Below are positions 36,943 through 45,633 of a stretch of DNA of 47,248 nt, piece after piece (position 1 is the first letter of the stretch; each line of letters starts with the position of its first letter). The notes beneath the pieces were generated by a model. The model was not told where the DNA came from. It made no database searches and saw only the letters and a program-made list of their open reading frames with translations. This stretch comes from Promethearchaeia archaeon (GTDB lineage Archaea > Asgardarchaeota > Lokiarchaeia > Sigyniarchaeales > SOKP01): assembly GCA_029856155.1 (NCBI GenBank), contig JAHQWL010000034.1:1-47248 (forward strand), in the 5' to 3' direction. The position numbers were made by a program, and so were the translations under genes.

Positions 36943-37908
36943 ATGATATTTAATAAAATTAAAAAAATTGCAGTCGAAATTCCTCACAGAATATCTGGAT
37001 TTTTTGAAATAGTTGATCAAATTAACGGCGTAAAAATCAAAGATCCAGTAAGGATCGGATCCCGAGGTGCTGGTTTTTGTGTCAACGCAAAAGGTAAAAC
37101 AGAGATTGAAGCTCAATTTATTGATAAAAGTAATGATACCGAGACTGAGATTTATATTAATGACGAAAAATTAAATCAGAAGGCAGAAACGTCATATTTC
37201 ATTGTTGATTATTTGAAAAATTATATTAAAGAATCATATAAAATAAGAATTAATCATTTTTTTGAATTACCTGTTGGATGTGGTTATGGAGCTAGTGGTT
37301 CTGGGGCACTAGGAACCATATTTGGTTTAGATTATTTGTTTAATTTAAAATTACCATATCTAGAAAAGGGAAAGATTGCACATATTGCAGAAGTTGTAAA
37401 TCGAACAGGTTTAGGAACTGTGTGCGGTCAATTAAATGGAGGAATGGGAATCTTGAAAGCCCCGGGATTCCCTTGTGTATATGAGAGGATTAAAGTACCA
37501 CAAAATTTAAAAATTATATGTGGGTCATTTGGAGTTATTCATACAAAATCAATATTAACCGATCCTATCTTAAGTATAAAAATTAAAGAAGCGGGTAAAA
37601 AAGCCTTGAAGAGATTAAAAATAAATCCAAATATTAAAACATTTATTGATACTTCCTTAGAGTTCGTGAAAGAAACTGAAATTCTTGATATTTTAGATTT
37701 ATCAAAAACTAAAGAGTTAATTGATAACTTGAACAAATTAAGCATAATTGGTGCCAGTATGAACCAGTTAGGTCGTTCAGTTTATGCAATATGCAGAATA
37801 AAAAGAGAGAAAGAGGTTTTAAATGTTTTAGAATCCTATAAACCTGAAATTAAAGTTTTCATCACATCCATCCATGAAAATTCATCTATAAATTTGAAGA
37901 ATAAATGA
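36943..37908 (+). CDS. Pantoate kinase (GHMP superfamily)
   Basis: It phosphorylates pantoate to 4-phosphopantoate in archaeal CoA synthesis, between ketopantoate reductase (8692) and phosphopantothenate synthetase (10336). The 321-aa protein has the early PHRISGFFEIVD, DPVRIGSRGAGFCV, the GHMP ATP loop ELPVGCGYGASGSGALG, and the distal VNRTGLGTVCGQLNGGMGI. These are the archaeal PoK hallmarks. Confidence 0.93.
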   Translation: MIFNKIKKIAVEIPHRISGFFEIVDQINGVKIKDPVRIGSRGAGFCVNAKGKTEIEAQFIDKSNDTETEIYINDEKLNQKAETSYFIVDYLKNYIKESYKIRINHFFELPVGCGYGASGSGALGTIFGLDYLFNLKLPYLEKGKIAHIAEVVNRTGLGTVCGQLNGGMGILKAPGFPCVYERIKVPQNLKIICGSFGVIHTKSILTDPILSIKIKEAGKKALKRLKINPNIKTFIDTSLEFVKETEILDILDLSKTKELIDNLNKLSIIGASMNQLGRSVYAICRIKREKEVLNVLESYKPEIKVFITSIHENSSINLKNK

Positions 37909-37948
37909 AATCCTTTTACTAAAATATCATAGCGCAAGATAAATTTTC

Positions 37949-38683
37949 CTATTTTTCATATAATTCAGTTTTTAACTCCTCAATAAGTTTTGCTTTAATT
38001 ATTCCGTTATTTCTATCATAACCTTCACATACTACAGTTCTTACTCCAATTATATCTGGTGAAATATCATTTATTAACTGAATATTTTTCATCCTTAAAT
38101 TCCCCGCTAGTGCTACTTCAAGATCATATTTATGTGCTTTATTTTTAAATTGAATTAATTGTTCAAAACTCAGAAAATCGAATAATCCCTTTTCATCTTT
38201 AATGAAAGTATCAAGCATAGCAATATCAGCCTTAGATTCTGACGCGATAGTAGGAATACTCATAAATTCTGGTGAGGATTCCATTCGTATGCGATCTGCG
38301 TATCCCGCAGCAACAATTTTTATATCTTCATTATATTCTCTTACTGCTTTAACAACCTTTCTCATTAAGTATATGGCATCTTTTGTGTTTTTAGGGCCTT
38401 TTAATCCAACCTTTATTATATCTGCCCCAGATACTGCTGCTCCTAAAGCGGCTAATGATGCTGAACCGGGTAGATTCGGAAAGTCTCCAATTGTAGCGCT
38501 TAATAATTGATGGCTCTTGTTGGGAATTAAAGCCTTCATTTGTTTAATAATCCAAGGAAAATTTGCTCCTAGAGACCCCTCCTCTGGATTTTTACAATCA
38601 ATATATTCTACTTGATTATCAATAACAATTTTTGCTTCTTCAATCGTTTTAGGACTAATTAAAAGTTTGATATTATGGGGCAT
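37949..38683 (-). CDS. mfnB: (5-formylfuran-3-yl)methyl phosphate synthase MfnB
   Basis: MfnB condenses two glyceraldehyde-3-phosphate molecules to make the furan precursor of methanofuran. The 244-aa barrel has LLISPKTIEEAKI, the signature DCKNPEEGSLGANFPWI, and the central IIKVGLKGPKNTKDA and MLDTFIKDEKGLFDF. It implies that the organism makes a methanofuran-like one-carbon carrier, in line with a Wood-Ljungdahl pathway in Asgard archaea. A HisA-like barrel gene lies nearby at 39485. Confidence 0.93.
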   Translation of the reverse strand: MPHNIKLLISPKTIEEAKIVIDNQVEYIDCKNPEEGSLGANFPWIIKQMKALIPNKSHQLLSATIGDFPNLPGSASLAALGAAVSGADIIKVGLKGPKNTKDAIYLMRKVVKAVREYNEDIKIVAAGYADRIRMESSPEFMSIPTIASESKADIAMLDTFIKDEKGLFDFLSFEQLIQFKNKAHKYDLEVALAGNLRMKNIQLINDISPDIIGVRTVVCEGYDRNNGIIKAKLIEELKTELYEK

Positions 38684-38946
38684 AATATATCTAATATAAT
38701 GTAAAAATATTAAAAAATTTAATTAGAGTTGAAATTTATAGAAAGTTAGTCCATTTAAAATAATTAACACGTTTACTTCTATTGTTCTTAGTTATTTTTT
38801 ATATTGTTTATGAAGAAAAATATTACTCAAATTTATGGTTTATAAAAGAAATAATAAAATCCAAAACATTTATTTTTGTATGATTTTATATAAAAATTTA
38901 TATTAAATCATTTTTATTAAATACAAAATACGATTGCGAATTTATT

Positions 38947-39474
38947 ATGTCACCTAAAGAAATTACCAAAGTGGATATAACGAATGAGGTTTTTAAAGAA
39001 CCAATAGAAGTGGTTAAACAATTATCTTCGCACTTAGGTTTAAATTACACTAAAGTTATACAAACTTATGTTATGGAAGATCGACGACTAAACTTAACGT
39101 TAGAGGATCAAGGTAATAGTTATTTCAAAGGTAAAGTTGTATGGATTGGCAATAAGAAGGACGATACAGAAGGATCTATATTTTGTGTCGATACAAGAGA
39201 AGAATTGAAACAAATTAGTCCTACTGCAGAGAACACTGAAAATGTAACACTAGATATTAAAAAAGAATTAATAAAAGTATCTACTGCATCAAAAACCAAA
39301 TGTTCTGTATGTGGAAAAAATATAGAGATTTTTGATGAGGTTACTGGCTGTCCTATTTGCGAAGCAAAAGCACATCGAGAGCATTTAACAGATTGGGTAA
39401 GAATGAAACATACATGTCCAGTTTGTAAGAAATCTTTAAACGTTTCGAGTACTGGTGTTATTTTTATCGATTGA
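38947..39474 (+). CDS. RING-like zinc protein, possible ubiquitin-ligase-type factor, 175 aa
   Basis: The C-terminal domain has eight ligands: C119-x2-C122-x12-C135-x2-C138-x4-H143-x2-H146-x10-C157-x2-C160, with Trp150 before the last pair, similar to RING-H2/small RING domains. The first 100 residues form an alpha/beta domain (PIEVVKQLSSHLGLNYTKVI...YFKGKVVWIG) with no recognised family. Asgard genomes are known for ubiquitin systems with small RING proteins; no E1, E2 or ubiquitin gene is in this window, so the link is inference. Confidence 0.7.
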   Translation: MSPKEITKVDITNEVFKEPIEVVKQLSSHLGLNYTKVIQTYVMEDRRLNLTLEDQGNSYFKGKVVWIGNKKDDTEGSIFCVDTREELKQISPTAENTENVTLDIKKELIKVSTASKTKCSVCGKNIEIFDEVTGCPICEAKAHREHLTDWVRMKHTCPVCKKSLNVSSTGVIFID

Positions 39475-39484
39475 TTCAATAAAA

Positions 39485-40222
39485 CTAATGGAAATGCCTT
39501 AATTTTTCAATATCTACTGTTCCATCATATAAAGCAGTTGCGATTAATATACCCGAGAAGTTTTGTTCTTTATAATCTAAAATATCTCTATAATTTTTGA
39601 TTCCTCCACCTACGAAGATATTTCCAGTAAAATTATGTAATAGATCCAAATAGAGTGGTGGAATTCCTCCAATTTTCTGACCGACTCTAAACAAATCTAA
39701 TAGAATGATATTTTTAATTCCGAGAGATTCAATTTTTTTTATGAGTTTTAACGGATTTTGATTTTTTATGTCCTTCGCACTTGATAAGATCTGTCCATTA
39801 TACATATCAATACTTATTATGATTTTATTCTGATCTAAGATCTGTAGACTTTGATCAATAAGCGTAAAACTTTTAAGAGTTTCTAATCCTAATATTAGAC
39901 TTTTAATATCGAATCTTGAGTAAAGATAAATATCTTCAAGATTAACAATTCCAGGGTCCAGAATTACATTCATGTCTGTGATCTCTAAAATTTGTTTTAA
40001 AATTGGGAGATTTGGGTTTTTATATATAATAGAATCTAAATCTGCGACATAAAAATCATTAAATCCAAACTTTTTTTTAAGTAGTTGAATAATCTCTACT
40101 GGGTTTGATGATTGAATTAATTTAGATTTTAAAGGTTTGTATTTAGTCCTTTCACCCTTTTTAGCATGAACTGCCTTAGAATTTAAAATATCTATAACGG
40201 GTATGATTTTAAATTTTGTCAT
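39485..40222 (-). CDS. HisA-like TIM-barrel protein
   Basis: The 245-aa protein resembles HisA: IIPVIDILNSKAVHAKKGE at the start, KFGFNDFYVADLDSI, IISIDMYNGQIL and IFVGGGIKNYRDILD at the phosphate site. Both catalytic aspartate positions appear kept. No other histidine gene is near. MfnB lies two genes away, and HisA-like proteins accompany methanofuran/tetrahydromethanopterin gene sets in other organisms, so a cofactor role is possible. True HisA activity cannot be excluded. Confidence 0.75.
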   Translation of the reverse strand: MTKFKIIPVIDILNSKAVHAKKGERTKYKPLKSKLIQSSNPVEIIQLLKKKFGFNDFYVADLDSIIYKNPNLPILKQILEITDMNVILDPGIVNLEDIYLYSRFDIKSLILGLETLKSFTLIDQSLQILDQNKIIISIDMYNGQILSSAKDIKNQNPLKLIKKIESLGIKNIILLDLFRVGQKIGGIPPLYLDLLHNFTGNIFVGGGIKNYRDILDYKEQNFSGILIATALYDGTVDIEKLRHFH

Positions 40223-40432
40223 TTACACCAATAAAACTTAATTAATAGAAATCTTAGAGAGAATAAGAGTATCAATTATCTCCTTATAATTGCCCCAATA
40301 AAATAACTTTGAAAAATTACCTTTATTTAATACTCTTTAATTTTAAAAGAATATCTTTTTTTAATTACAATTAAATAATTTTTTTTTTAAATAATCCCTA
40401 CTAAAATATTTTTAAAACAAGAGTAATTTTTT

Positions 40433-42157
40433 GTGATTGAAATGAAAACTGAGATTTATGTAAATAAAATTATAGAGGATACAGGTTTAACAAGAAAGGA
40501 GATTCAGAGCTTAGTTGAAGATAAGAAAAATGAATTAAAGGGATTGATTTCTGATGAAGGCGCTTTATTTATCATAGCTAAAGAGTTGGGCGTTGACATT
40601 AAAAATGAAAATAAAGATCTCTTAAAAGAAATTGAAATTTACATTTCTGATATTACGCAAAATATGAAAAACATAACATTATTTGGTAGAATCAAGGATA
40701 TCTATAATGTTAATAGTTTTAGTAAGAATGATGGAAACAAGGGTTTTGTAGGGTCTTTCTTATTGCATGATACTACGGGAGATGCTCGAATTGTACTCTG
40801 GGATGATCAAGTAAAAGTTTTTAACGAATCTAATTTTGAAAAGAACGAACTTGTTAAAATAGTTAATGGAAACGCAAAAAAAGGAAAATTTGGAGATATT
40901 GAAATACATGTAGGAAGTTATGGAAAAGTTATTTTATCTCCTGAAGATGTTGACTATAATAAATATCCCAAAATAACATTTAAATCTATTAATATAAAAG
41001 AAATTAATTTAAGTCTTAGATCTTTATCCATAGAAGGAAAAATAATTCAAATATCACCAATAAGAGAATTTACTCGAAAAGATGGTGAATTTGGAAGAGT
41101 AGGATCGTTAACATTATTAGATACCACGGGATCAATTAAAATTACCTTTTGGAATGATGATACAGAAAAATTAAATAAATTAGAAATTAGTGATTTTGTA
41201 TCGGTGACTAATTTAAATCCTAGATTAAGTACATTGGATTCGAAAACAATTGATCTATATGCAAGTAAAAATACAAAAATTACTAAAAAAAATAAAGATC
41301 TCAATATTGAAGGAGAAGTTATTGAAAATATAAAAGCACTACAGGAGAGTAAAGGAGTTGTTACCTTTAAGGGTATTATCACTTCAGTTGATAATATTAA
41401 AACAATATCTTTAAAATCGGGAGATAGTGTCTCTCTATTAGGTTTTATTATTAGTGATAATACTGATGGTATTAGAGTTACTTTATGGCGTGAAAAAGCA
41501 GATGAATATTCAAAACTATTAGCTGCAGGACAGGGATTAGTATTGAAAAATGTTTTAGTCAAATATAGCAACTTTTCGAATAGAAATGAAATCTCTTTAA
41601 TTAATGAATCAACGTTAGAGCTAAAAGATCTCGAAATAAAAAACCTTAAAAGCCTTAATTTAGAAAAAAAAGAGAAGGGAGCTAGTTTTTCTGGTGATTA
41701 CGCAAAGATAGACACTATTGGAACTCCTGGTACGATCGAATTAAAAGGATTTATTGCTAAAGATCTTAATAATATTACGGTTTATGAAGCATGTAAAAAT
41801 TGTTTTAAGAAGGTTGAAAATTGTACTTGTGGTAAAGGAGATGAGACTGAATTCCGGATGATAATTAATCTTATTATAGATGATGGAACAGGAACAATAA
41901 GAACTACTTTTATAGGAGATCGAGCAGAAAAGTTAATGGGTGTAGAGACAACTAAAATCGTACAACTAAAAGAAACACCCGAATTTGAGAAATTTCTAGA
42001 AAAAAAATCAGCAGAGTTTCTAGGAAAAGATATTATAATAAAAGGTAGAGCTAAATTTAGCGATTATTCTAATCAATACGAGATATCAGTTTATGATTTT
42101 AAAGATATTAATATTGATGAAGAATTAGAGCGCGTTATGAAACAGATTGAAACTTGA
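40433..42157 (+). CDS. rpa: Replication protein A, multi-OB-fold with zinc finger
   Basis: The 574-aa protein contains at least three OB folds (about residues 75-170, 195-280, 305-400) with the recurring motif TLFGRIKDI/...LHDTTGDARIVLWDD, then a fourth with an inserted zinc finger CKNCFKKVENCTCG (about residues 454-466) before IIDDGTGTIRTTFIGD. This matches the euryarchaeal and Asgard RPA large protein, which binds single-stranded DNA. The frame opens with GTG at 40433; the ATG at 40442 is an alternative. Confidence 0.92.
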   Translation: MIEMKTEIYVNKIIEDTGLTRKEIQSLVEDKKNELKGLISDEGALFIIAKELGVDIKNENKDLLKEIEIYISDITQNMKNITLFGRIKDIYNVNSFSKNDGNKGFVGSFLLHDTTGDARIVLWDDQVKVFNESNFEKNELVKIVNGNAKKGKFGDIEIHVGSYGKVILSPEDVDYNKYPKITFKSINIKEINLSLRSLSIEGKIIQISPIREFTRKDGEFGRVGSLTLLDTTGSIKITFWNDDTEKLNKLEISDFVSVTNLNPRLSTLDSKTIDLYASKNTKITKKNKDLNIEGEVIENIKALQESKGVVTFKGIITSVDNIKTISLKSGDSVSLLGFIISDNTDGIRVTLWREKADEYSKLLAAGQGLVLKNVLVKYSNFSNRNEISLINESTLELKDLEIKNLKSLNLEKKEKGASFSGDYAKIDTIGTPGTIELKGFIAKDLNNITVYEACKNCFKKVENCTCGKGDETEFRMIINLIIDDGTGTIRTTFIGDRAEKLMGVETTKIVQLKETPEFEKFLEKKSAEFLGKDIIIKGRAKFSDYSNQYEISVYDFKDINIDEELERVMKQIET

Positions 42158-42237
42158 GTTTTATACTTTTTAATTTCCCTCTTATTTATCGACTAATATT
42201 TAAATTCCTAATGTAATTTAATAACTAGAGTATTAAA

Positions 42238-43176
42238 ATGGGTAAAATAGATATTATTGGATTAGGAGAGGTTGTTGTTGATTGGGTAGCTGAAATTCCT
42301 CATTTTCCTAAACCAGATGAAAAAATTGATGCTATCGCCGAAAATTATTTCTCTGGTGGTGTAACGGCGAATTTTCTAGTCGCAGTGGCGCGTCTTGGGA
42401 TTTCTTGTGGATTTATTGGTGCCGTTGGAGATGATTCATATGGAGATTTTTTAATTAAAGAATTTAAAAAAGAAAGAGTAGATACTACACTTACAGTAAT
42501 AAAAAAAGGAAAGCAAACTCCAGTAAATTTTATTTTTGTAGTTAAAGGGGAAAAGACAATAATTCAATCTCCTCATATGTTAACTACGAAATTAGAACTT
42601 AAGGATTTGGAAGAATATTACTTGTCGGAAGCTAAAGTTTTACATACAACATTAATTCACCCAGAAATATCAGAAAAAGTGATTAATTTAGCAAAGAAAT
42701 TTGATGTAAAAATTAGTATTGATTTGGAATCTCAAATAGCTCAACGAGGTTGGAAAGATTTAAAAAAATTGTTACTAATGGCAGATATTTTAATTCCTAA
42801 TAAAGAAGGAGCTAAGATGATAACAAAATGTAAGACACCAGAAGATGCTGCTAAAACCTTAATTGAAAAAGGGATTCCCCTCGTAATCATAACATTAGGG
42901 AATAGGGGGGCATTGGTTTCAACTAAAGAATTTCAAAATGAAATTCCCACTTATATAATGAATAATATTGTTGATACTACTGGTGCGGGTGACGCATTTA
43001 ATGGAGCATTTTCGGTTGCTTATTGGATTAAGGGATGGAGTTTAGAAAAATCAATCAAATACGCAAACGCCGCGGCATCCTTAAAAATCCAGAAGTTAGG
43101 TGCCAGAACAGGGATGCCTTATGATTTAGAGTTGAGGAAATTTTTGAAAGAAAATGAGAAAGAATTGTTTATTTAA
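42238..43176 (+). CDS. PfkB/ribokinase-family sugar kinase
   Basis: The 312-aa protein has IIGLGEVVVDWVAEIPHFPKPDEK at the N terminus, the first signature around YFSGGVTANFLVAVARLG and FIGAVGDDSYGDFL, and the second signature DTTGAGDAFNGAFSVAYW with the catalytic aspartate. The substrate (ribose, adenosine, fructose or a nucleoside) cannot be told. It follows RPA after 80 bp on the same strand but is probably separate. Confidence 0.92.
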   Translation: MGKIDIIGLGEVVVDWVAEIPHFPKPDEKIDAIAENYFSGGVTANFLVAVARLGISCGFIGAVGDDSYGDFLIKEFKKERVDTTLTVIKKGKQTPVNFIFVVKGEKTIIQSPHMLTTKLELKDLEEYYLSEAKVLHTTLIHPEISEKVINLAKKFDVKISIDLESQIAQRGWKDLKKLLLMADILIPNKEGAKMITKCKTPEDAAKTLIEKGIPLVIITLGNRGALVSTKEFQNEIPTYIMNNIVDTTGAGDAFNGAFSVAYWIKGWSLEKSIKYANAAASLKIQKLGARTGMPYDLELRKFLKENEKELFI

Positions 43177-43195
43177 ATGTATGCTACATAATAAG

Positions 43196-43636
43196 TTATT
43201 GAGATATTAAACAAATACTATTATAATTATTCGGATTCTGTATTATATCATTATAGGTTTCTAATATTTCCTCTTCTGATAGATCTTTAAGATCTATATT
43301 AAAAGGCCAGATACCTAAGATGATGTCTCCTAAATTCTTCACATTTCCAATTAAATATCCTACTCTCCTCCCATTTGATTTGTAGGTATATAAAATAACA
43401 AGATAATAGTTATATGTATGATTAACTGTAGGATTCCCAATTATGAGAACTTCTTCAATATTTTGAAAATTAATTATATGTTGATTCGTTTCACTTAATT
43501 TTTTTAATTCTAAGATAAATTTAGCAGGAATAGATAGAGGCTTTTTAAATTCTAGATTTTTAAAACTTAGGGTAAGGTTTTTATGTTCAAATTGCTCGTG
43601 CGCCGTAAAGATTACTTTATATATAATAGAATCCAT
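43196..43636 (-). CDS. Unknown 146-aa protein
   Basis: The protein is soluble and beta-rich in its first half with hydrophobic strands (EEVLIIGNPT, YYLVILYTYKS, VGYLIGNV). No motif is recognised. It is convergent with the sugar kinase gene and lies downstream of aIF1 on the same strand, with 100 bp between. Confidence 0.65.
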   Translation of the reverse strand: MDSIIYKVIFTAHEQFEHKNLTLSFKNLEFKKPLSIPAKFILELKKLSETNQHIINFQNIEEVLIIGNPTVNHTYNYYLVILYTYKSNGRRVGYLIGNVKNLGDIILGIWPFNIDLKDLSEEEILETYNDIIQNPNNYNSICLISQ

Positions 43637-43736
43637 AGAAATTATGTTAATCCGATTTATTCAATAATTTATCTAATAGTTAAGTCTTCCAGCTTTTTAT
43701 AGATTGTATTACGTGGTTATTTTTCTTTTCCGCTAA

Positions 43737-44054
43737 TTATTCTTGAATAACAATATTTTCTTCAGGAAATCCAAGATCAATCAAGAATTTTTTCAATTTA
43801 AACCGATGATCTCCTTGAAGTTCGACTTCATTATCTCTTACAGTTCCACCAGAAGCACATTTTTTTTTTGCTTTTGTTAGGATATTCTTAAGATTTACTT
43901 CAAAATTTCCAACGAACGTGATTACAGTAACAACCCTCCCCCATTTCCTCCTAGAGTTAGAGATTATTATTTGCTGTTCATCGGCGCTTAAACTATCACA
44001 TATACATAGCTCTTTTGGAAAACTACATATAGGACAAATCTCGTCGTCTTTAAT
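43737..44054 (-). CDS. aif1: Translation initiation factor aIF1 (SUI1), apparently with an ATT start
   Basis: The minus-strand frame gives 105 residues: zinc knuckle ICPICSFPKELCICD, then RRKWGRVVTVITFVG, CASGGTVRDNEVELQGDHRFKLKKFLIDLGFPEENI, the complete SUI1 fold. aIF1 guards start-codon selection on the small subunit. No ATG, GTG or TTG is available: after the in-frame stop TAA at 44061-44063 come GAC AGC ATT AAA GAC GAC GAG ATT and then the first zinc cysteine, so ATT at 44052-44054 (or 44037-44039) must be the start if the reading is right. An SD-like GGTTGTGAT lies just upstream. No frame break is seen, including across the A/T run near 43861. Confidence 0.88.
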   Translation of the reverse strand: MKDDEICPICSFPKELCICDSLSADEQQIIISNSRRKWGRVVTVITFVGNFEVNLKNILTKAKKKCASGGTVRDNEVELQGDHRFKLKKFLIDLGFPEENIVIQE

Positions 44055-44425
44055 GCTGTCTTATCACAACCTTTATTGTAAAAACTTTTTAAAATTTAGT
44101 TCTAAAAAATAATAGAATAAAATCTTATAAAAATCTTTTTTATTTTGGAATGAAACTTTTATAAAAACAATACTCATTCAATTTTTTAGTTTTGTTAATG
44201 CCCATTTGTGGAATTCAAATTTTGAAATTACGTCTAACAGAAATTTAATGAGATAAATGAAGTAGATTTTAATTGCTAATTTCTGTATAAGTTAATTCAG
44301 TTTTCAGACTAAATTTTCCAAAATTTAGAATCGACCTTCCTAAGCAAAAAATATTTATAGAAAAATTTTTATTATTTATCAATAAGCTTATTCTTAAACT
44401 TAGATTATAAATGTGATACGATAAA
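44055..44425. other. Intergenic region between aIF1 and the small GTPase
   Basis: The divergent promoters of both genes must lie here. I see no gene; the longest frames are below 20 codons. A perfect 9-bp inverted repeat CTAAATTTT-cc-AAAATTTAG lies at 44309-44328, and a TATA-like tatttatag near 44350. Confidence 0.5.
44309..44328. promoter_or_regulatory. 9-bp inverted repeat, possible operator
   Basis: CTAAATTTT and AAAATTTAG are separated by two bases, forming a perfect palindrome about 98 bp before the GTPase ATG. In so AT-rich a region chance is possible. Confidence 0.3.
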
Positions 44426-44953
44426 ATGCAGAGCTCATGGATTTTTAAAGTAATTGTTGCAGGTGCGGGCGGTGTAGGAAAAACTGCAATGATTACTCGG
44501 TATTGTACGGGAAAATTCGAAGAAGGATATAAAATGACAATAGGAGCAGGATTTCACACGAAAGCTGAAATGCTTGACACTGGAGAAGCCGTTAAAATGC
44601 AACTATGGGATTTTGCTGGTGAAAAACGTTTCCGTGAACTCCTACCTGATTATTGCAAAGGTGCGAGTGGGGCATTTATTTGTTTTGATATTAGTGATTA
44701 TGATACTTTCAGAGAAATACCTGAATGGCTAAGGATTATCCGCCCAAAAGCCGGCTTTATCCCCATAATTCTTTTAGGAATGAAATGGGATCTTCCAGGT
44801 CATGAAGTAGATTATGAAATAGCAAATGATTATGCTATTAAAGCGAAATGCAACCAATGCGTATTCTGTTCCGCAAAAGATAATATAAATATTAATGAAT
44901 CTTTTCAAGCTATGGCAAAATGGCTGATCTATTACGCAGCACAAGCAGATTAA
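44426..44953 (+). CDS. Ras-like small GTPase with divergent G3 and G4 motifs
   Basis: The 175-aa protein is a Rab/Arf-type GTPase. G1 is GAGGVGKT (13-20); the switch I threonine is in KMTIGAGF; G3 reads WDFAGEKRF, so the catalytic Gln of DxAGQ is Glu66; G4 reads GMKWD at 118-122 with Met in place of the guanine-contacting Asn; G5 is SAK at 149-151. No prenylation motif ends the protein. Asgard archaea carry large families of such GTPases, partnered by roadblock proteins. Altered G3/G4 suggests slow hydrolysis or modified base recognition; this is inference. Confidence 0.92.
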   Translation: MQSSWIFKVIVAGAGGVGKTAMITRYCTGKFEEGYKMTIGAGFHTKAEMLDTGEAVKMQLWDFAGEKRFRELLPDYCKGASGAFICFDISDYDTFREIPEWLRIIRPKAGFIPIILLGMKWDLPGHEVDYEIANDYAIKAKCNQCVFCSAKDNININESFQAMAKWLIYYAAQAD

Positions 44954-45069
44954 TTCAAAAATGATTGGTCAATTTTTACGTTTAATTTAAATACCACTTA
45001 ATTAATAGAGAAAAAGCTAAATATTATAGTTAATAAAATAATATATCAATAAAAATGTCAAAAAAGGTA

Positions 45070-45209
45070 GCCTCGGTAGCTCAGTTAGAAAAAACGCCGT
45101 TTTTCGGTATTTTTGGCAAAGTAGAGCAATCGGCTGTTAACCGATCGGTCGCATGTTCGATTTCATTGTTCAATCTCTGAGCAAGACGACAACCATGCCC
45201 GGGGCGCCA
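45070..45209 (+). tRNA. tRNA-Asn (GTT) with introns in the D loop and the T loop, CCA encoded
   Basis: The acceptor GCCTCGG pairs with CCGGGGC and is followed by G and CCA. The anticodon arm is ATCGG CTGTTAA CCGAT, anticodon GTT at 45136-45138, without a canonical intron. The D stem GCTC/GAGC encloses 41 bases, 33 more than the normal loop (intron about 45087-45119). The T stem GCATG/CATGC encloses 38 bases, starting TTCGA, 31 more than normal (intron about 45161-45191). Removing both gives exactly 76 nt with normal arms. Confidence 0.9.
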
Positions 45210-45222
45210 ATCTCTCTTAATT

Positions 45223-45603
45223 TTACTTATTTTTTGATTGAATCTTAAGTTTATTCCGCCAATAGTTTATAGTTGTTTGAGATGTGTTAGTAATTCGTGC
45301 TATTTTTGGATCAGATAACCCCCATTCATAATAAACATGTTCAAGCCAAGCTTTATGCTTGTAGAGAGGATTAGATTGGGAGGATACTTTTGTGGGATTT
45401 AGTAATTCCCCCGTTTGGAGATTCCAATTTTGAGAAATTGCATTCCAATTAGTCGATCTAATTTCTTCTTTAATCCTTTCTTCATCATTTGTAAGTTCAT
45501 AGGACTTTGGCTTCCATCCAAACTCAACTTTTTCAGTTTTGATATGTGGATATTGCTTAACAATATTCGCGGGGAATTTAAAATTTTTAATATTGTCTTT
45601 CAA
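45223..45603 (-). CDS. Helix-turn-helix protein, 126 aa
   Basis: The C-terminal third (LEHVYYEWGLSDPKIARIT, then TSQTTINYWRNKLKI) is a clear helix-turn-helix, similar to those that accompany HNH or homing-type endonucleases. The N-terminal part is unrecognised. It lies 30 bp downstream of the tandem-HNH gene on the same strand, so the two form a pair, directly after tRNA-Asn. Confidence 0.75.
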   Translation of the reverse strand: MKDNIKNFKFPANIVKQYPHIKTEKVEFGWKPKSYELTNDEERIKEEIRSTNWNAISQNWNLQTGELLNPTKVSSQSNPLYKHKAWLEHVYYEWGLSDPKIARITNTSQTTINYWRNKLKIQSKNK

Positions 45604-45633
45604 ATTCTTGTAAAAAGTGGCAATTTCACGAGA

